Notes under the pieces: model-generated
Told to the model about the DNA's origin: nothing
The model's database searches: none
The model's input: the letters and a program-made list of their open reading frames with translations, nothing else
Source of the DNA: M55B154 sp964486725
Lineage (GTDB): Bacteria > Spirochaetota > UBA4802 > UB4802
Assembly (NCBI GenBank): GCA_964486725.1
Contig: CAZAOK010000004.1
Coordinates: forward strand, 16,114 to 80,113
Length of the DNA stretch: 64,000 nucleotides
Direction of reading: 5' to 3'
Program-made: the position numbers and the translations under genes
Shown here: one piece after another, positions 25,990 to 34,661 of the stretch
Layout of the letters: every line of letters starts with the position of its first letter
Position numbering within the stretch: the stretch's first letter is position 1

Positions 25990-26580
25990 TTATCCCTTGA
26001 AAAGGGATATGATGTATTTCATAACATTCAATGTGTCCATTGGAACTGGGTCAATAGATTCAAACAGGCCTGTGGAAAGAACAATCATTTGGGCAATTCT
26101 CGCGGTAAATTCAGCGTCAAAGTCTGATTTTCTTCTATTGGGGATGTCAGATCGGGCATCATCAATAATATTTTGATATAACTCCAGGTGTTGTCTTATA
26201 AACTGGCGCAGACGAATCATTATTTTTTCTTCTTCGTACGCGTACATAACGAGGTTTATAAAGATACGTATAGTGCTTGTGTCAAGAATAAACCTTTCAA
26301 TACCATACATTGCTGAAATGCTTGCTTTCTCTTTTGATTCAAGATTCCCTTTTAATACCTGCAGGTGATCATATTGGATGTCGTTAAATATGTATTCCAT
26401 AAGCTCAAGGTACATCTCTTCTTTTGTTGGAAAATAATGTAGAAGTCCACCTTTGGAGAAACCCGCTTCATCTGCAACATCCTGTACAGTGATTCGCGAG
26501 TAGACATCCTGTTGCAAACATTGTTTAAGTGCATCCAGGATTATAATCTTTTTCTTTCTGATCTTTTCCTGTTTATCCAT
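25990..26580 (-). CDS. TetR-family transcriptional regulator
   Basis: The 196-residue protein has the TetR DNA-binding helix-turn-helix at residues about 25-50: VQDVADEAGFSKGGLLHYFPTKEEMYLELM. The C-terminal two thirds is a helical ligand-binding and dimer domain without recognisable signature, so the inducer is unknown. Usual TetR targets are the adjacent genes; here these are the small gene at 25691-25843 on the same strand and, divergently, the repeat protein at 26827. The start is at ATG 26580. Confidence 0.92.
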   Translation of the reverse strand: MDKQEKIRKKKIIILDALKQCLQQDVYSRITVQDVADEAGFSKGGLLHYFPTKEEMYLELMEYIFNDIQYDHLQVLKGNLESKEKASISAMYGIERFILDTSTIRIFINLVMYAYEEEKIMIRLRQFIRQHLELYQNIIDDARSDIPNRRKSDFDAEFTARIAQMIVLSTGLFESIDPVPMDTLNVMKYIISLFKG

Positions 26581-26701
26581 TTTGAACCTTTTATATTTAT
26601 AATATTACATACGGATAATAGGGGAGTTCAAAGTATTACCATTTCAGGTTTGCAGGGTAAATAAAGGGTGTTGGTAATACGTTTAGTAATCCGCAAAAAT
26701 T

Positions 26702-26721
26702 GTTATATTTTTAAATATAAC
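26702..26721. promoter_or_regulatory. Palindrome between tetR and the repeat-protein gene
   Basis: The sequence gttatatttttaaatataac is a 20-base palindrome with 9-bp arms about 100 bases upstream of the plus-strand gene and 120 bases upstream of tetR. It may be an operator for one of the two divergent genes. Copies of tattacc/ggtaata at about 26634 and 26678 are also present. I see no better defined promoter. Confidence 0.35.
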
Positions 26722-26826
26722 TCCCAACGCAGTTGGTCAAGCTTTTTTCATTTTAAACACGAAGGATTTCAGGGTATAAATTAAGTGTAAAGAACTGGAA
26801 CCTCGAAACCGAAAAACTATATATAA

Positions 26827-28692
26827 ATGTATATATTCGTTCAATTTACTTGTTTCCATGGAATAGCAGGTTTGAGAACAATAAAAAGAACAGCAGTAAC
26901 TATTCTGATATTTTTAGCTTGTGTGGCGGTATTACCCTTATCACATGCTCAATTCCTGCTGGATAATGGTGATGGCCCCGTTATCCAGCCCAAAAATGAA
27001 AAAAAATCGAAGGGACTTCCGTCCCATGTAGTGCGTAATATAGTGGCATCGTCTGTGCCAGATGTTGAAGGTGCCATAAAAATTTCATGGGATATCCACC
27101 CTGATTCAAGCAATACCTTTATAGTGGGGAGAACTGCAATACTGCCCACCACTAAGGAAAAAGCTTTATCCGCAACATCAATAAAAGTTATTCCACCCGG
27201 TGCGGAGCCAGTAGTCATAGATTCAAATTTACCTCCCGGTCAGTATTACTATGTGGTTCTTGCCAGGGAGAAGATTCAATCTGGCGATATTGAGCTTTAC
27301 CCCGACGTAAACTATACTGGTGAACCGGTGGTTATAGCAAGTAATTATGGGGAGAAACAGGTTCAGGGTTATCCTGAACAGGTTACCCTTATACATGCCA
27401 GGTTGATAAATAAAACACAGGTTCTTCTTACATGGAAAGGTTTAAACAGGGATAATATCAAATATAATATTTACAGGGATACAAAACCACTTAATACTCC
27501 GCAAAGTATTAAAAACGCGAAGAAAATTGCAAGTATTCAGGGTTCCAGGGAAAGCTATATCGACAGGGATCTTGAGGGTACAGGCAATTATTATTACGCA
27601 ATAACGACAAGTGATATGACCGGCAATGAGGATTTACAGCTCATCCCGGATCAGAGTTACCTGACAACAGGTGTACAAGTAATTGTCAAGAGTGATGTGA
27701 CAGTTAAGAACATAGAATCCCGCATGCAGGATAACGGCACGGTACAGGTTACCTGGGACAGGGCAGGGGTGAACGCACAGGAGCTTCTCCTGTACAGGTA
27801 TGAAGAACCCATTCGAAACGCTGAAAGGCTGGCTCTTTCAGATTCACTGGGCACTGTTGATGCGAAATATAATGAATATTTAGACAAAAATCCTCCCCCC
27901 GGCCAGCATTATTATGCAGTCCTGACCAAGTTAGCTGATGGATCAATTGATACAACCCTTCACAGTGGACAGAATTATACCACTACCCCGGTAAAACTGG
28001 GAGAACCCATTGAGATTACACGAATAAATGCTTCACAAGAGAAGAATGGTGTTTCAATAACCTGGCGGTACAGGGGTTCTTCCCGAAGCAAGTATTACAA
28101 ACTGTATCGCACAAACAAGATACCATCTTCGCCAGTGGAAATAAAAGATACCTACCTGGTGGATATTGTTAACGTAACAGAAGAGTCTTATCTCGATACA
28201 GGTATTAGGCCGGGAGAGTATTATTATGTGATAGTCCCCGAAGATTTTGAGAGTGATCCCGATTTAACACTGGTTAAAGATGTGAACATTACAGCAAAGC
28301 CTGTTACTATTGAAAAGACTGTAAAGAAAGTTGAGCAAAAGAAAAAGAAGAAAACACGGGAAAAAGTGATACCTGAAGAAAAAGAACCGGAGCGTATTAC
28401 TCCTCTTCCCGGAAAAGAGTTCCAAGCGGTTACCAGGGATTTAGACAATATTATTCATTCAACCTTTGATAAGGGGTACTACAGGACCGCGATAAAATCA
28501 TTACAGAAGGTTATTGATGTATCCGATAATGACTATGAAGCAGCAAAGGCTAAATTATTTACCGGTCGATCATATATTGAATTAAAACAATACAGGAAAG
28601 GGATTGATTACCTTATGCAGAAAGATGTTTTAAAACATTTTCCAGAAGATGCCCTGTTCTGGAGGGACTATGCCATTCAGAGAGTTCGGTAA
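26827..28692 (+). CDS. Exported protein with four tandem ~105-aa repeats and C-terminal TPR-like part
   Basis: The 621-residue protein begins with a hydrophobic signal ending SHAQ at about residue 42. Four related units follow (about residues 65-170, 175-280, 285-390, 395-490). Each ends with a YYY motif and a Y/N-T closing: GQYYYVVLAREK, GNYYYAITTSD, GQHYYAVLTK, GEYYYVIVPED. The units look like fibronectin-III-type beta sandwiches (ITWRYRG, VTWDRAG). A Lys/Glu hinge at about 495-520 leads to a short TPR-like end (FDKGYYRTAIKSLQKVIDVSDNDYEAAKAKLFTGRSYIEL). It is periplasmic or surface-exposed. The start is uncertain: ATG 26827 lacks a ribosome site, and TTG 26872 would give a shorter signal. 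Confidence 0.72.
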   Translation: MYIFVQFTCFHGIAGLRTIKRTAVTILIFLACVAVLPLSHAQFLLDNGDGPVIQPKNEKKSKGLPSHVVRNIVASSVPDVEGAIKISWDIHPDSSNTFIVGRTAILPTTKEKALSATSIKVIPPGAEPVVIDSNLPPGQYYYVVLAREKIQSGDIELYPDVNYTGEPVVIASNYGEKQVQGYPEQVTLIHARLINKTQVLLTWKGLNRDNIKYNIYRDTKPLNTPQSIKNAKKIASIQGSRESYIDRDLEGTGNYYYAITTSDMTGNEDLQLIPDQSYLTTGVQVIVKSDVTVKNIESRMQDNGTVQVTWDRAGVNAQELLLYRYEEPIRNAERLALSDSLGTVDAKYNEYLDKNPPPGQHYYAVLTKLADGSIDTTLHSGQNYTTTPVKLGEPIEITRINASQEKNGVSITWRYRGSSRSKYYKLYRTNKIPSSPVEIKDTYLVDIVNVTEESYLDTGIRPGEYYYVIVPEDFESDPDLTLVKDVNITAKPVTIEKTVKKVEQKKKKKTREKVIPEEKEPERITPLPGKEFQAVTRDLDNIIHSTFDKGYYRTAIKSLQKVIDVSDNDYEAAKAKLFTGRSYIELKQYRKGIDYLMQKDVLKHFPEDALFWRDYAIQRVR

Positions 28693-28742
28693 AATTATAT
28701 CGTGGAACACTGTTATCACACAAATGATTGAGGAGCTTATTA

Positions 28743-29978
28743 ATGAAGACTAAAACTATTACAGGGGTAATACTAATAGTATTCGGTCTGGGTTTATTTA
28801 TATACTATGACCAGTATATACAGCCTGAGAGGGAAGCATCAAAGCTCCTTGTCGAAGCAAAAATGATATATGAACGTGGTAACAGGGAAGCAGTAAATGA
28901 TGCTATAAATCTTTTCACAAAAATTATCGCCCGTTATCCTGAAACGGGCATGGTAGGTGAAGCGTACTATTATATCGGGCAATGTTATGAAAAACTTGGT
29001 TTGAAGAGACTTGCATACCTGAAATATGTATACGTTCTTAAAAACAACCGTGAGCAGCTGTCAAAGTCAATGCAAAGAGATATTATTGTACGATTGGCAC
29101 ATATAAATGTTTTGAAAAAAAATTCTGAAGAAGCAATCCACCAGATGTATAGCCTTCTTAATACTTCCTCAAACAAGGAGTTCAGAAGCAGGGTATATTC
29201 CGAGCTTGGGCATACATTTCTAAAGACGGGTGAGTTTAGCAAGGCCCGGCGAATGTTTGAGATTGCTCTACGTGAACACGGCAGTAATGAGGATGCGATA
29301 CTTGGCAGGGCACGCTCATTAAAACATCTTGGCCAGGCAACAAAAGCCTATGACAACTATGACTATTTTCTTAAATACTATGGTGGAATAAGTCAATATG
29401 CTGATGATGTAAGGAGCTCATACAGGGATCAGGCTTACCAGAGCGGTCTTCATGCCTTTCGAAAGGGACAGTACTGGAAAGGAATATCCTTTTTCCAAAG
29501 GGTGCTTACACATTTTCCCGGTCACAAGAGGAGCGAGAATGCACTTTACTGGACGGGTGAATGCTATTTCGCATTGAAAAAATTTGACAGGGCTATAGGG
29601 TATTTCAACAGGACCTTAACTAATAATTTCTACCATAAAGATCAGGACGCGCAGATAAAAAAAGGATACTCATATTTTATGAGCAAGCGATTCGATCTTG
29701 CTGCCAGGGAATTTCAGAAATATTTAAGATATTATCCCAGGGGGAAATACGTATCTGTTGCCCGTGAGTGGAATAAGATGAGTACAAAAGAACTTCAATA
29801 CAGGATACAGCGGAGCAGTCCGTCTGGTGATGTGAAGAAGGAAGAATCATTTCCAGGTGATGAAAATGTTGATGAAAACCTGGATGATGAGCTTGATCTT
29901 CAGGAAGATGAAGAAGTTGCCGCTACTGATCAGACTATATATAGAAAAATAGAACGGGTGAATGTAGCAGAGCTTTAA
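28743..29978 (+). CDS. Membrane-anchored TPR protein
   Basis: The ATG at 28743 is preferred because GAGGA lies about 10 bases upstream. The 411-residue protein has an N-terminal membrane anchor (residues 5-22), then many tetratricopeptide units (AYYYIGQCYEKLGLKRLAYLKY, ELGHTFLKTGEFSKARRMFE, ALYWTGECYFALKKFDRAIGYFN) and an acidic tail (DENVDENLDDELDLQEDEE). It would be a periplasmic scaffold. It lies 50 bases after the repeat-protein gene, which also ends TPR-like, so the two may act in one envelope complex. Confidence 0.82.
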   Translation: MKTKTITGVILIVFGLGLFIYYDQYIQPEREASKLLVEAKMIYERGNREAVNDAINLFTKIIARYPETGMVGEAYYYIGQCYEKLGLKRLAYLKYVYVLKNNREQLSKSMQRDIIVRLAHINVLKKNSEEAIHQMYSLLNTSSNKEFRSRVYSELGHTFLKTGEFSKARRMFEIALREHGSNEDAILGRARSLKHLGQATKAYDNYDYFLKYYGGISQYADDVRSSYRDQAYQSGLHAFRKGQYWKGISFFQRVLTHFPGHKRSENALYWTGECYFALKKFDRAIGYFNRTLTNNFYHKDQDAQIKKGYSYFMSKRFDLAAREFQKYLRYYPRGKYVSVAREWNKMSTKELQYRIQRSSPSGDVKKEESFPGDENVDENLDDELDLQEDEEVAATDQTIYRKIERVNVAEL

Positions 29979-30002
29979 GATTCGGGCTTAAGATAATAAT
30001 AC

Positions 30003-30036
30003 AAGATGGTCACCTCGGAAAGGTGGCCATACTTTT
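30003..30036 (+). terminator. Terminator after the TPR gene
   Basis: The stem ggtcacct/aggtggcc (30008-30028) has one G-T pair and is followed by atacttttat. It lies 25 bases after the stop of the TPR gene and ends that operon. Confidence 0.65.
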
Positions 30037-30051
30037 ATATTATGAAAAAAC

Positions 30052-30200
30052 GTAATTACTCAGCTGTCATGCTGAATAATTACAAATTATGCTAAAATGA
30101 ATAATCCTGCATCTCCCCCGCCGAAGGCGGGGGGAGATGCTCAAATTCATTTTCATTATGAAGTAAATGATCAATATTTTAGTCATAGCTGAGTAGTCAC
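30052..30200 (+). mobile_element. MITE copy C (149 bp) with 8-bp target duplication
   Basis: Ends gtaattactcagctgtcatg and agtcatagctgagtagtcac match copies A and B. The centre is a 30-base palindrome around ccgccgaaggcgg (30111-30140). The 8-base word GAAAAAAC abuts both ends (30044-30051 and 30201-30208). It is the best-preserved copy and lies between a terminator and the next gene. Confidence 0.9.
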
Positions 30201-30343
30201 GAAAAAACGATGAATTTTAATCATTGACAACAACAAAGTTCATGTTGTAACAGTGAGTTATAATTGAAAATCAGATGACCCGCTTGATGAGAGCAATAAT
30301 AAGTTTTAATCAAACATCAGTATAAACATGGAGTGTAATTTGT
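30201..30343. other. Remainder of the intergenic space before the 30344 gene
   Basis: Together with the terminator and MITE copy C this makes a 365-base gap. The remaining 143 bases carry an inverted pair acaac.../...gttgt at about 30226-30251 and TTGACA at about 30224, but no -10 sits at a normal distance, so I do not call a promoter. Confidence 0.4.
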
Positions 30344-31084
30344 ATGTTCAGGGAATATTTTATAAAAAAACAGAAAGAACTCTTAAAAAAACCTAAAACC
30401 ACATCAAAAACTGCTGCAAAAAAAGGAACCGCGGCATCAAAAAGTAAATCAGCAAAATCAACAACCCCGGTGTCTTATGATTTGAAATATTTTGAAAAGC
30501 TTATGGAAGGATTGTTGCCGCAAAACCTGGTAATAGAAAAAGCTTTGCCCATTGACGCAAGTGGTTATGTGGCAGAGAACCTGGATTATATTATTTATTA
30601 TAATAAATGGCCATCTATCCAGGATATAATGGGGGGACATGTTCCAGCTGAACTGGTATATGCCACATGTCATGTGGAAAATAAATTAACAAAGACATCT
30701 ATTAACAGCATTCTTAATAAAGTAGTTCTGGCAAAAAAGCTGAACAGGTTTACTGAAAATATGAGCCAGGCTTATATGATTCCTGCCTTTGTAATGGTAT
30801 ATGAAAGTACCATAGGTCTTCCGGATATCAAACAAAGTGTTGTAGACTATTATATGGACAAAAGTATAGATTCACTGCTTGAGTTTGATGTGATGTTGAT
30901 TGTCAACAAGGGAATTGTAATAAAAGACTGGCGGGAAAAAAGAAAATTCGTGGCTCTTGAAACAGGTAAAGATTCGCTTATGTGGTTTTTTGTCTTGATG
31001 AATGAATACCTGGAAATTGATGAACAACGGGAAGTAGATCTGCGTAATTACATCCATCAGAAAGAGCGGTATGAAGAGTATTGA
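30344..31084 (+). CDS. Conserved hypothetical protein with PD-(D/E)XK-like (DUF6602-like) core
   Basis: The 246-residue protein has a basic Ala/Lys/Ser-rich N-terminal stretch (residues 12-45) that may contact nucleic acid or be disordered. The core reads SGYVAENLDYIIYYNKW, then VYATCHVENKLTKTSINSILNK and RFTENMSQAYMIPAFVMVYES, which resembles the D...E-x-K order of nuclease-fold proteins of the DUF6602 type; the E-N-K triplet replaces the commoner E-V-K. Lys in the basic arm and the D at about residue 80 are the visible candidates. I infer a nuclease-like fold, not an activity. The gene is alone, before the VWA gene at 31208. Confidence 0.58.
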   Translation: MFREYFIKKQKELLKKPKTTSKTAAKKGTAASKSKSAKSTTPVSYDLKYFEKLMEGLLPQNLVIEKALPIDASGYVAENLDYIIYYNKWPSIQDIMGGHVPAELVYATCHVENKLTKTSINSILNKVVLAKKLNRFTENMSQAYMIPAFVMVYESTIGLPDIKQSVVDYYMDKSIDSLLEFDVMLIVNKGIVIKDWREKRKFVALETGKDSLMWFFVLMNEYLEIDEQREVDLRNYIHQKERYEEY

Positions 31085-31104
31085 TGAATGTTGTAGTATT
31101 ATAC

Positions 31105-31133
31105 TTGACATTTTATGAATATTCATTATTAAT
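31105..31133 (+). promoter_or_regulatory. Candidate promoter with palindrome before the VWA gene
   Basis: TTGACA at 31105-31110 is followed 17 bases later by ATTAAT (31128-31133, 4 of 6 to TATAAT). A perfect 12-bp palindrome atgaatattcat (31115-31126) occupies the spacer, where a repressor could block RNA polymerase. The VWA gene starts 75 bases after the -10. Confidence 0.45.
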
Positions 31134-31207
31134 AATGACACAATACAACTATTATCAATGCGTTTCAGGAGATATATACAGATAATAAATTCGAAAAGGA
31201 GTTCGCC

Positions 31208-32332
31208 TTGAAAACGCAAACAAGAAGAAGTCACGGCGCATTTGCCGTTATACTCAGCGTTGCCATTGTGCTGATGATGGCTGTTCCAAATCTGTATGCT
31301 GCCAAAAAAAAGGATCTCATTCTTGTGCTTGACACATCGTTGAGTATGGCCGGTCACGGGGGAAAAAGTATAATGTCCCGAGTGAAGAAAAGTCTTCCCC
31401 GGTTTATTGATCAGCTTGAAGAGGATGACAGTATAACCTTTATCACGTTTGATACAGATGTAAAGGTGTATCCCCGCATTGTTATTGAAGATGAAAGTAA
31501 CAGGGATGTTATTAAAAAATATATTTCCATGGTAGAGGCAAAAGGAAAGTGGACCTATACCATGCGAATGATTAGAACTGTATTTGCAACAGCGCAAAAA
31601 CTTGAAGACGAATATCCCGACAGGGAAAGGGTTATCGTGGTGCTGACCGACGCGCTTGATGATCCACCGCCATGGCAGGGTGGTGCGCATTTTAATATAA
31701 AAAGTATTGCTGAAAAATATAGCGGGAAAGAATGGTTTATTCATTTTGTCAGCCTTGGAAATCTAAAGCAGAATGAAAAAGTTGCAGAGATCACCAGGCA
31801 GGTAAAAGAGAATGTATCTGAGTATACCAGTCTTGTTGAGACCCGGGAGGATACAGAAAAGGATATTTCAGAAGACCTGACCCGCGAAATGACCACAATG
31901 ATTGAGGACAAAAGAGAAAGTGACAGGATGTTTTTTACACGTCCATGGTTTATCGCGATACTGGTCGTTTTGTTTGTTCTGGTTATAATATATTTTCTTA
32001 AAAAACTTGCCGAACTAAAAGTACGGGGAAAGCTTGAATACTGGAATAATGAGCTTCTTGAGCCATACATTGAAGAGTTCAATCTTACGACAACCAATAG
32101 CAAGTCAGTTTTTATCGGCAGGGGAGTAGGTAATCACCTTAACATCAGGGACTTTGATGTCCGTAAACCTGTAGTTATTTCAGCCGATCGGGAAAGTGGA
32201 GAAGTTAAATGTACCGTGTCTATGACTGGAGAAGAGTCAATAGAGTTTAAGAACAGGAAACCGGGAAAATTTCTGCAGGATGGCGATATTTTTAAAGTTG
32301 CCAATTATACATTTAAGTATTACGAGGAATAA
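31208..32332 (+). CDS. Exported VWA-domain protein with C-terminal FHA-like segment
   Basis: The TTG at 31208 is the start because AAGGAG lies at 31196-31201, 6 bases before it. A signal peptide (residues 5-32) leads to a VWA domain with the metal site DTSLS at residue 42 and later DALDD. A single transmembrane helix (about 242-260) follows and then a cytoplasmic segment. The last 80 residues (VFIGRGVGNHLNIRDFDV, LQDGDIFKVANYTFKY) look like an FHA fold without the conserved Ser-Arg-His. The VWA part therefore faces the periplasm. It precedes cfpA with a separate promoter between. It could link the envelope to an inside partner. Confidence 0.8.
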   Translation: MKTQTRRSHGAFAVILSVAIVLMMAVPNLYAAKKKDLILVLDTSLSMAGHGGKSIMSRVKKSLPRFIDQLEEDDSITFITFDTDVKVYPRIVIEDESNRDVIKKYISMVEAKGKWTYTMRMIRTVFATAQKLEDEYPDRERVIVVLTDALDDPPPWQGGAHFNIKSIAEKYSGKEWFIHFVSLGNLKQNEKVAEITRQVKENVSEYTSLVETREDTEKDISEDLTREMTTMIEDKRESDRMFFTRPWFIAILVVLFVLVIIYFLKKLAELKVRGKLEYWNNELLEPYIEEFNLTTTNSKSVFIGRGVGNHLNIRDFDVRKPVVISADRESGEVKCTVSMTGEESIEFKNRKPGKFLQDGDIFKVANYTFKYYEE

Positions 32333-32391
32333 TACGGGTACAATTTTAAAAATTTATTATATGTGTCAAATAAAGCCTTGACATTATACAC

Positions 32392-32420
32392 TTGACTGTT
32401 AGCATCTATTTGTTTACAAT
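32392..32420 (+). promoter_or_regulatory. Promoter of cfpA
   Basis: TTGACT (32392-32397), a 17-base spacer and TACAAT (32415-32420) match the sigma-70 pattern. It lies about 130 bases before the cfpA ATG. TTGACA at 32379-32384 has no -10 at a fitting distance. A strong promoter and a tight terminator fit an abundant structural protein. Confidence 0.72.
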
Positions 32421-32549
32421 GCAGGTAATAATATATGCATAACCTTCGGCGATAATCTGGCAATAATTATTTCCATAATACAGTTCGCCGCGGATAATCA
32501 TATAAAAACTCAAAATAAGATGATAAGTATTTGATAAGGAGGTCTATAC

Positions 32550-34496
32550 ATGTCAATAGCCCAATTTCCAAAAAGCCCCAATAAGGTTCACCCTTCAGAG
32601 CCGAGCGCTGTCGGGTCGAGAAATTCACTTGCCCAGGAAGGTCGTGATAAAGTTGCTGAGGCGAAGCTGGTTCTGGATGAAACTGTAGACAAGGTGCTTA
32701 ATAATATGGAGAATAAGCTCCCCGAGGAGGTTTTAAAAAACCTTGATGTTATGGGTGGCTTAAAGGAAAAACTCTACAATTATGTGAACCAGACGTATGT
32801 AAACATGTTCAATCGTTATACTGTTACGATGGAAGATGAGTTCGTAAAGAAGGTCAGGGATTTTACCGACCGTGAAGAAGCGAAAGGTCTTGCCCGGTAT
32901 ACGCCACGTGAAATTACGGAACTCCTTGATAAGGTTGGTGGAGCTGATAAGTTTAATACAGGTGAAGTTGAAAAATCCATGGTAAACATGTATGGTCATC
33001 TTCAGGGGCATATTCAGCGCGGTATGAACGATCTTGAAAATGAAACCAATGCAATTTTACGACAGAAGACAGATGTAGGTGCATTCATAAGAGGTGAAAA
33101 CGCATATTCGATAATAAAATGCGTTTTCAAAGATAATTCACTGAAACCCAAGTTTGTTAACGATGTGAAACTTTCAATCAACATACTTGACAGTGAGTTG
33201 ATCAGCCCCATCTATCATTACCAGGTTACCGTTGAGTCTCTTCTTAAAGATGCAATTCAGAAGCACATTCACGATTTGATCGATAAGCAGATCGAATCGC
33301 TTAAAGAAGAGCTTATGGATCAGGGTAAAAGTGAGCTTTCCGGTTCAGAAATTATGTTCGAAAAGGTCAAAAGGATCGAGAACTTCACAGATGATGAAAA
33401 AGAAGATGAGAAGTCAAAACGATACACTATTTTGGCTAAAAAGTTCCTTGATAAAATTGAAGGTCTCCGTGCAGAGATTGATATTGACGAATATGATCCG
33501 CTTAATGTTCGTGAAAATATCAAGTACATCATTGATGAAGAAAATATCAGGAACAGGGGATACAATACCGCTATCAATGCGATCACCTCAATTCTTGATA
33601 CCAGTAAGCTTGGCTACCAGGTTTGTGATAACATGAAAAATGCCAGGATCTGTAATATCCGTGAGTATGAAGAACTTGATTCATCAATTCTTCCCGATGA
33701 GCGCTATCAGATTCGCCTTGCATACTACGATCAGAACCAGTTAAGAGAAGAAAAGAAAGAATATGATCGCCAGATGGATGCCTTTACCCGTGAGATACTC
33801 AGAGCATGGGATGTTGTTCACGCTCATTATGAATCCAAGAAGCGTTTCAGGTCACTCAGGGATTTTGATGACCTGGCAAACAGGCTTATGAGCCGTGATT
33901 GGAGACGAACCAAGCGTGAAGAAGACATGGATCCGAACAGTGTATTGTGGAATGAAATTGGTGAACTCTATAATGAGAATACCTTCGTAGAGAAGAATAA
34001 CAGAACATACGAAGACAGGATCATGAATCTAAAAAATAAGATGAGATACCTCACCAATCGATTGCAGGAAATGCACGGATATCAGAACCCCATAGAGCGT
34101 GTTATTCTTGATGAACGACTTAACTTTATTGAAAGAAGGTTTAACGAGTTCACATACAAGATTAATCCTCACCACATTCAGCCTGGCTTGATTCTTGATG
34201 TTGATATAACAACAATCAAGAGAAAGCAGTATATGCTGAAGGGTATGGCTAATGTGCTTAATGAATTCCTGTACGGTATATCTAAGGGATTCCAGGATGC
34301 TGCCTTCGCAACATTTAAGAGAAGAAGGTCTACAGTAAGAACTGATATCGACCAGTCTTTTTCAACAGAAGAGACAAAGGAAGATATTTTTGAGGCAGCA
34401 TACAAGGCAAGTGCCGGTGAATCAGATGTGAAGGGATCTGTGAATCTTTCACCTAAAGGAAAATCAAAAAAGAGTTCTGGTTTAAAAGAACTGTAA
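32550..34496 (+). CDS. cfpA: Cytoplasmic filament protein CfpA-like
   Basis: The 648-residue protein is soluble, highly charged and mostly alpha-helical with coiled-coil segments (for example residues 20-120, 240-330, 390-430). It has no signal peptide. The start is fixed by AAGGAGG at 32537-32543, 6 bases before ATG 32550. The N-terminus (PKSPNKVHPSEPSAVGSRNSLAQEGRDK, seen here in parts such as VHPSEP and GSRNSLAQ) and its length match what I recall of the treponemal cytoplasmic filament protein CfpA, which forms the ribbon of filaments beneath the periplasmic flagella. Gene order agrees with T. pallidum, where ppdK lies two genes on. It has its own promoter and terminator. Its absence from other phyla makes it the best lineage marker here. 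Confidence 0.8.
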   Translation: MSIAQFPKSPNKVHPSEPSAVGSRNSLAQEGRDKVAEAKLVLDETVDKVLNNMENKLPEEVLKNLDVMGGLKEKLYNYVNQTYVNMFNRYTVTMEDEFVKKVRDFTDREEAKGLARYTPREITELLDKVGGADKFNTGEVEKSMVNMYGHLQGHIQRGMNDLENETNAILRQKTDVGAFIRGENAYSIIKCVFKDNSLKPKFVNDVKLSINILDSELISPIYHYQVTVESLLKDAIQKHIHDLIDKQIESLKEELMDQGKSELSGSEIMFEKVKRIENFTDDEKEDEKSKRYTILAKKFLDKIEGLRAEIDIDEYDPLNVRENIKYIIDEENIRNRGYNTAINAITSILDTSKLGYQVCDNMKNARICNIREYEELDSSILPDERYQIRLAYYDQNQLREEKKEYDRQMDAFTREILRAWDVVHAHYESKKRFRSLRDFDDLANRLMSRDWRRTKREEDMDPNSVLWNEIGELYNENTFVEKNNRTYEDRIMNLKNKMRYLTNRLQEMHGYQNPIERVILDERLNFIERRFNEFTYKINPHHIQPGLILDVDITTIKRKQYMLKGMANVLNEFLYGISKGFQDAAFATFKRRRSTVRTDIDQSFSTEETKEDIFEAAYKASAGESDVKGSVNLSPKGKSKKSSGLKEL

Positions 34497-34521
34497 AATA
34501 ACAGTCCCATATTTAAGTAAT

Positions 34522-34550
34522 AAAAGGATGGCAAAAGCCATCCTTTTATT
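34522..34550 (+). terminator. Terminator of cfpA
   Basis: Arms aaaaggatggc (34522-34532) and gccatcctttt (34537-34547) form an 11-bp stem with a 4-base loop and T-rich end. It lies 26 bases after the cfpA stop and separates cfpA from the next gene. Confidence 0.9.
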
Positions 34551-34564
34551 ATATGGCAAAAGAC

Positions 34565-34593
34565 TTGCAATTAACAAAGTAATATTATATAAT
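34565..34593 (+). promoter_or_regulatory. Promoter of the HPr-like/PPDK-like pair
   Basis: TTGCAA (34565-34570), a 17-base spacer and a perfect TATAAT (34588-34593) lie 68 bases before the ATG at 34662. The pair is therefore transcribed apart from cfpA. Confidence 0.8.
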
Positions 34594-34661
34594 GCGTTCA
34601 AATAAAGTTCCTTTTATTTTCATTGAGTAACATATATATTCCACTTGAGAGGTATTATATT

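Noticed and set aside
30872..31744. A 290-codon open frame on the minus strand, antisense to the nuclease-like and VWA genes
   Set aside because: It spans two real plus-strand genes and the promoter between them. It has an odd, Cys/His/Phe-rich composition and no ribosome site, so it is a shadow frame.
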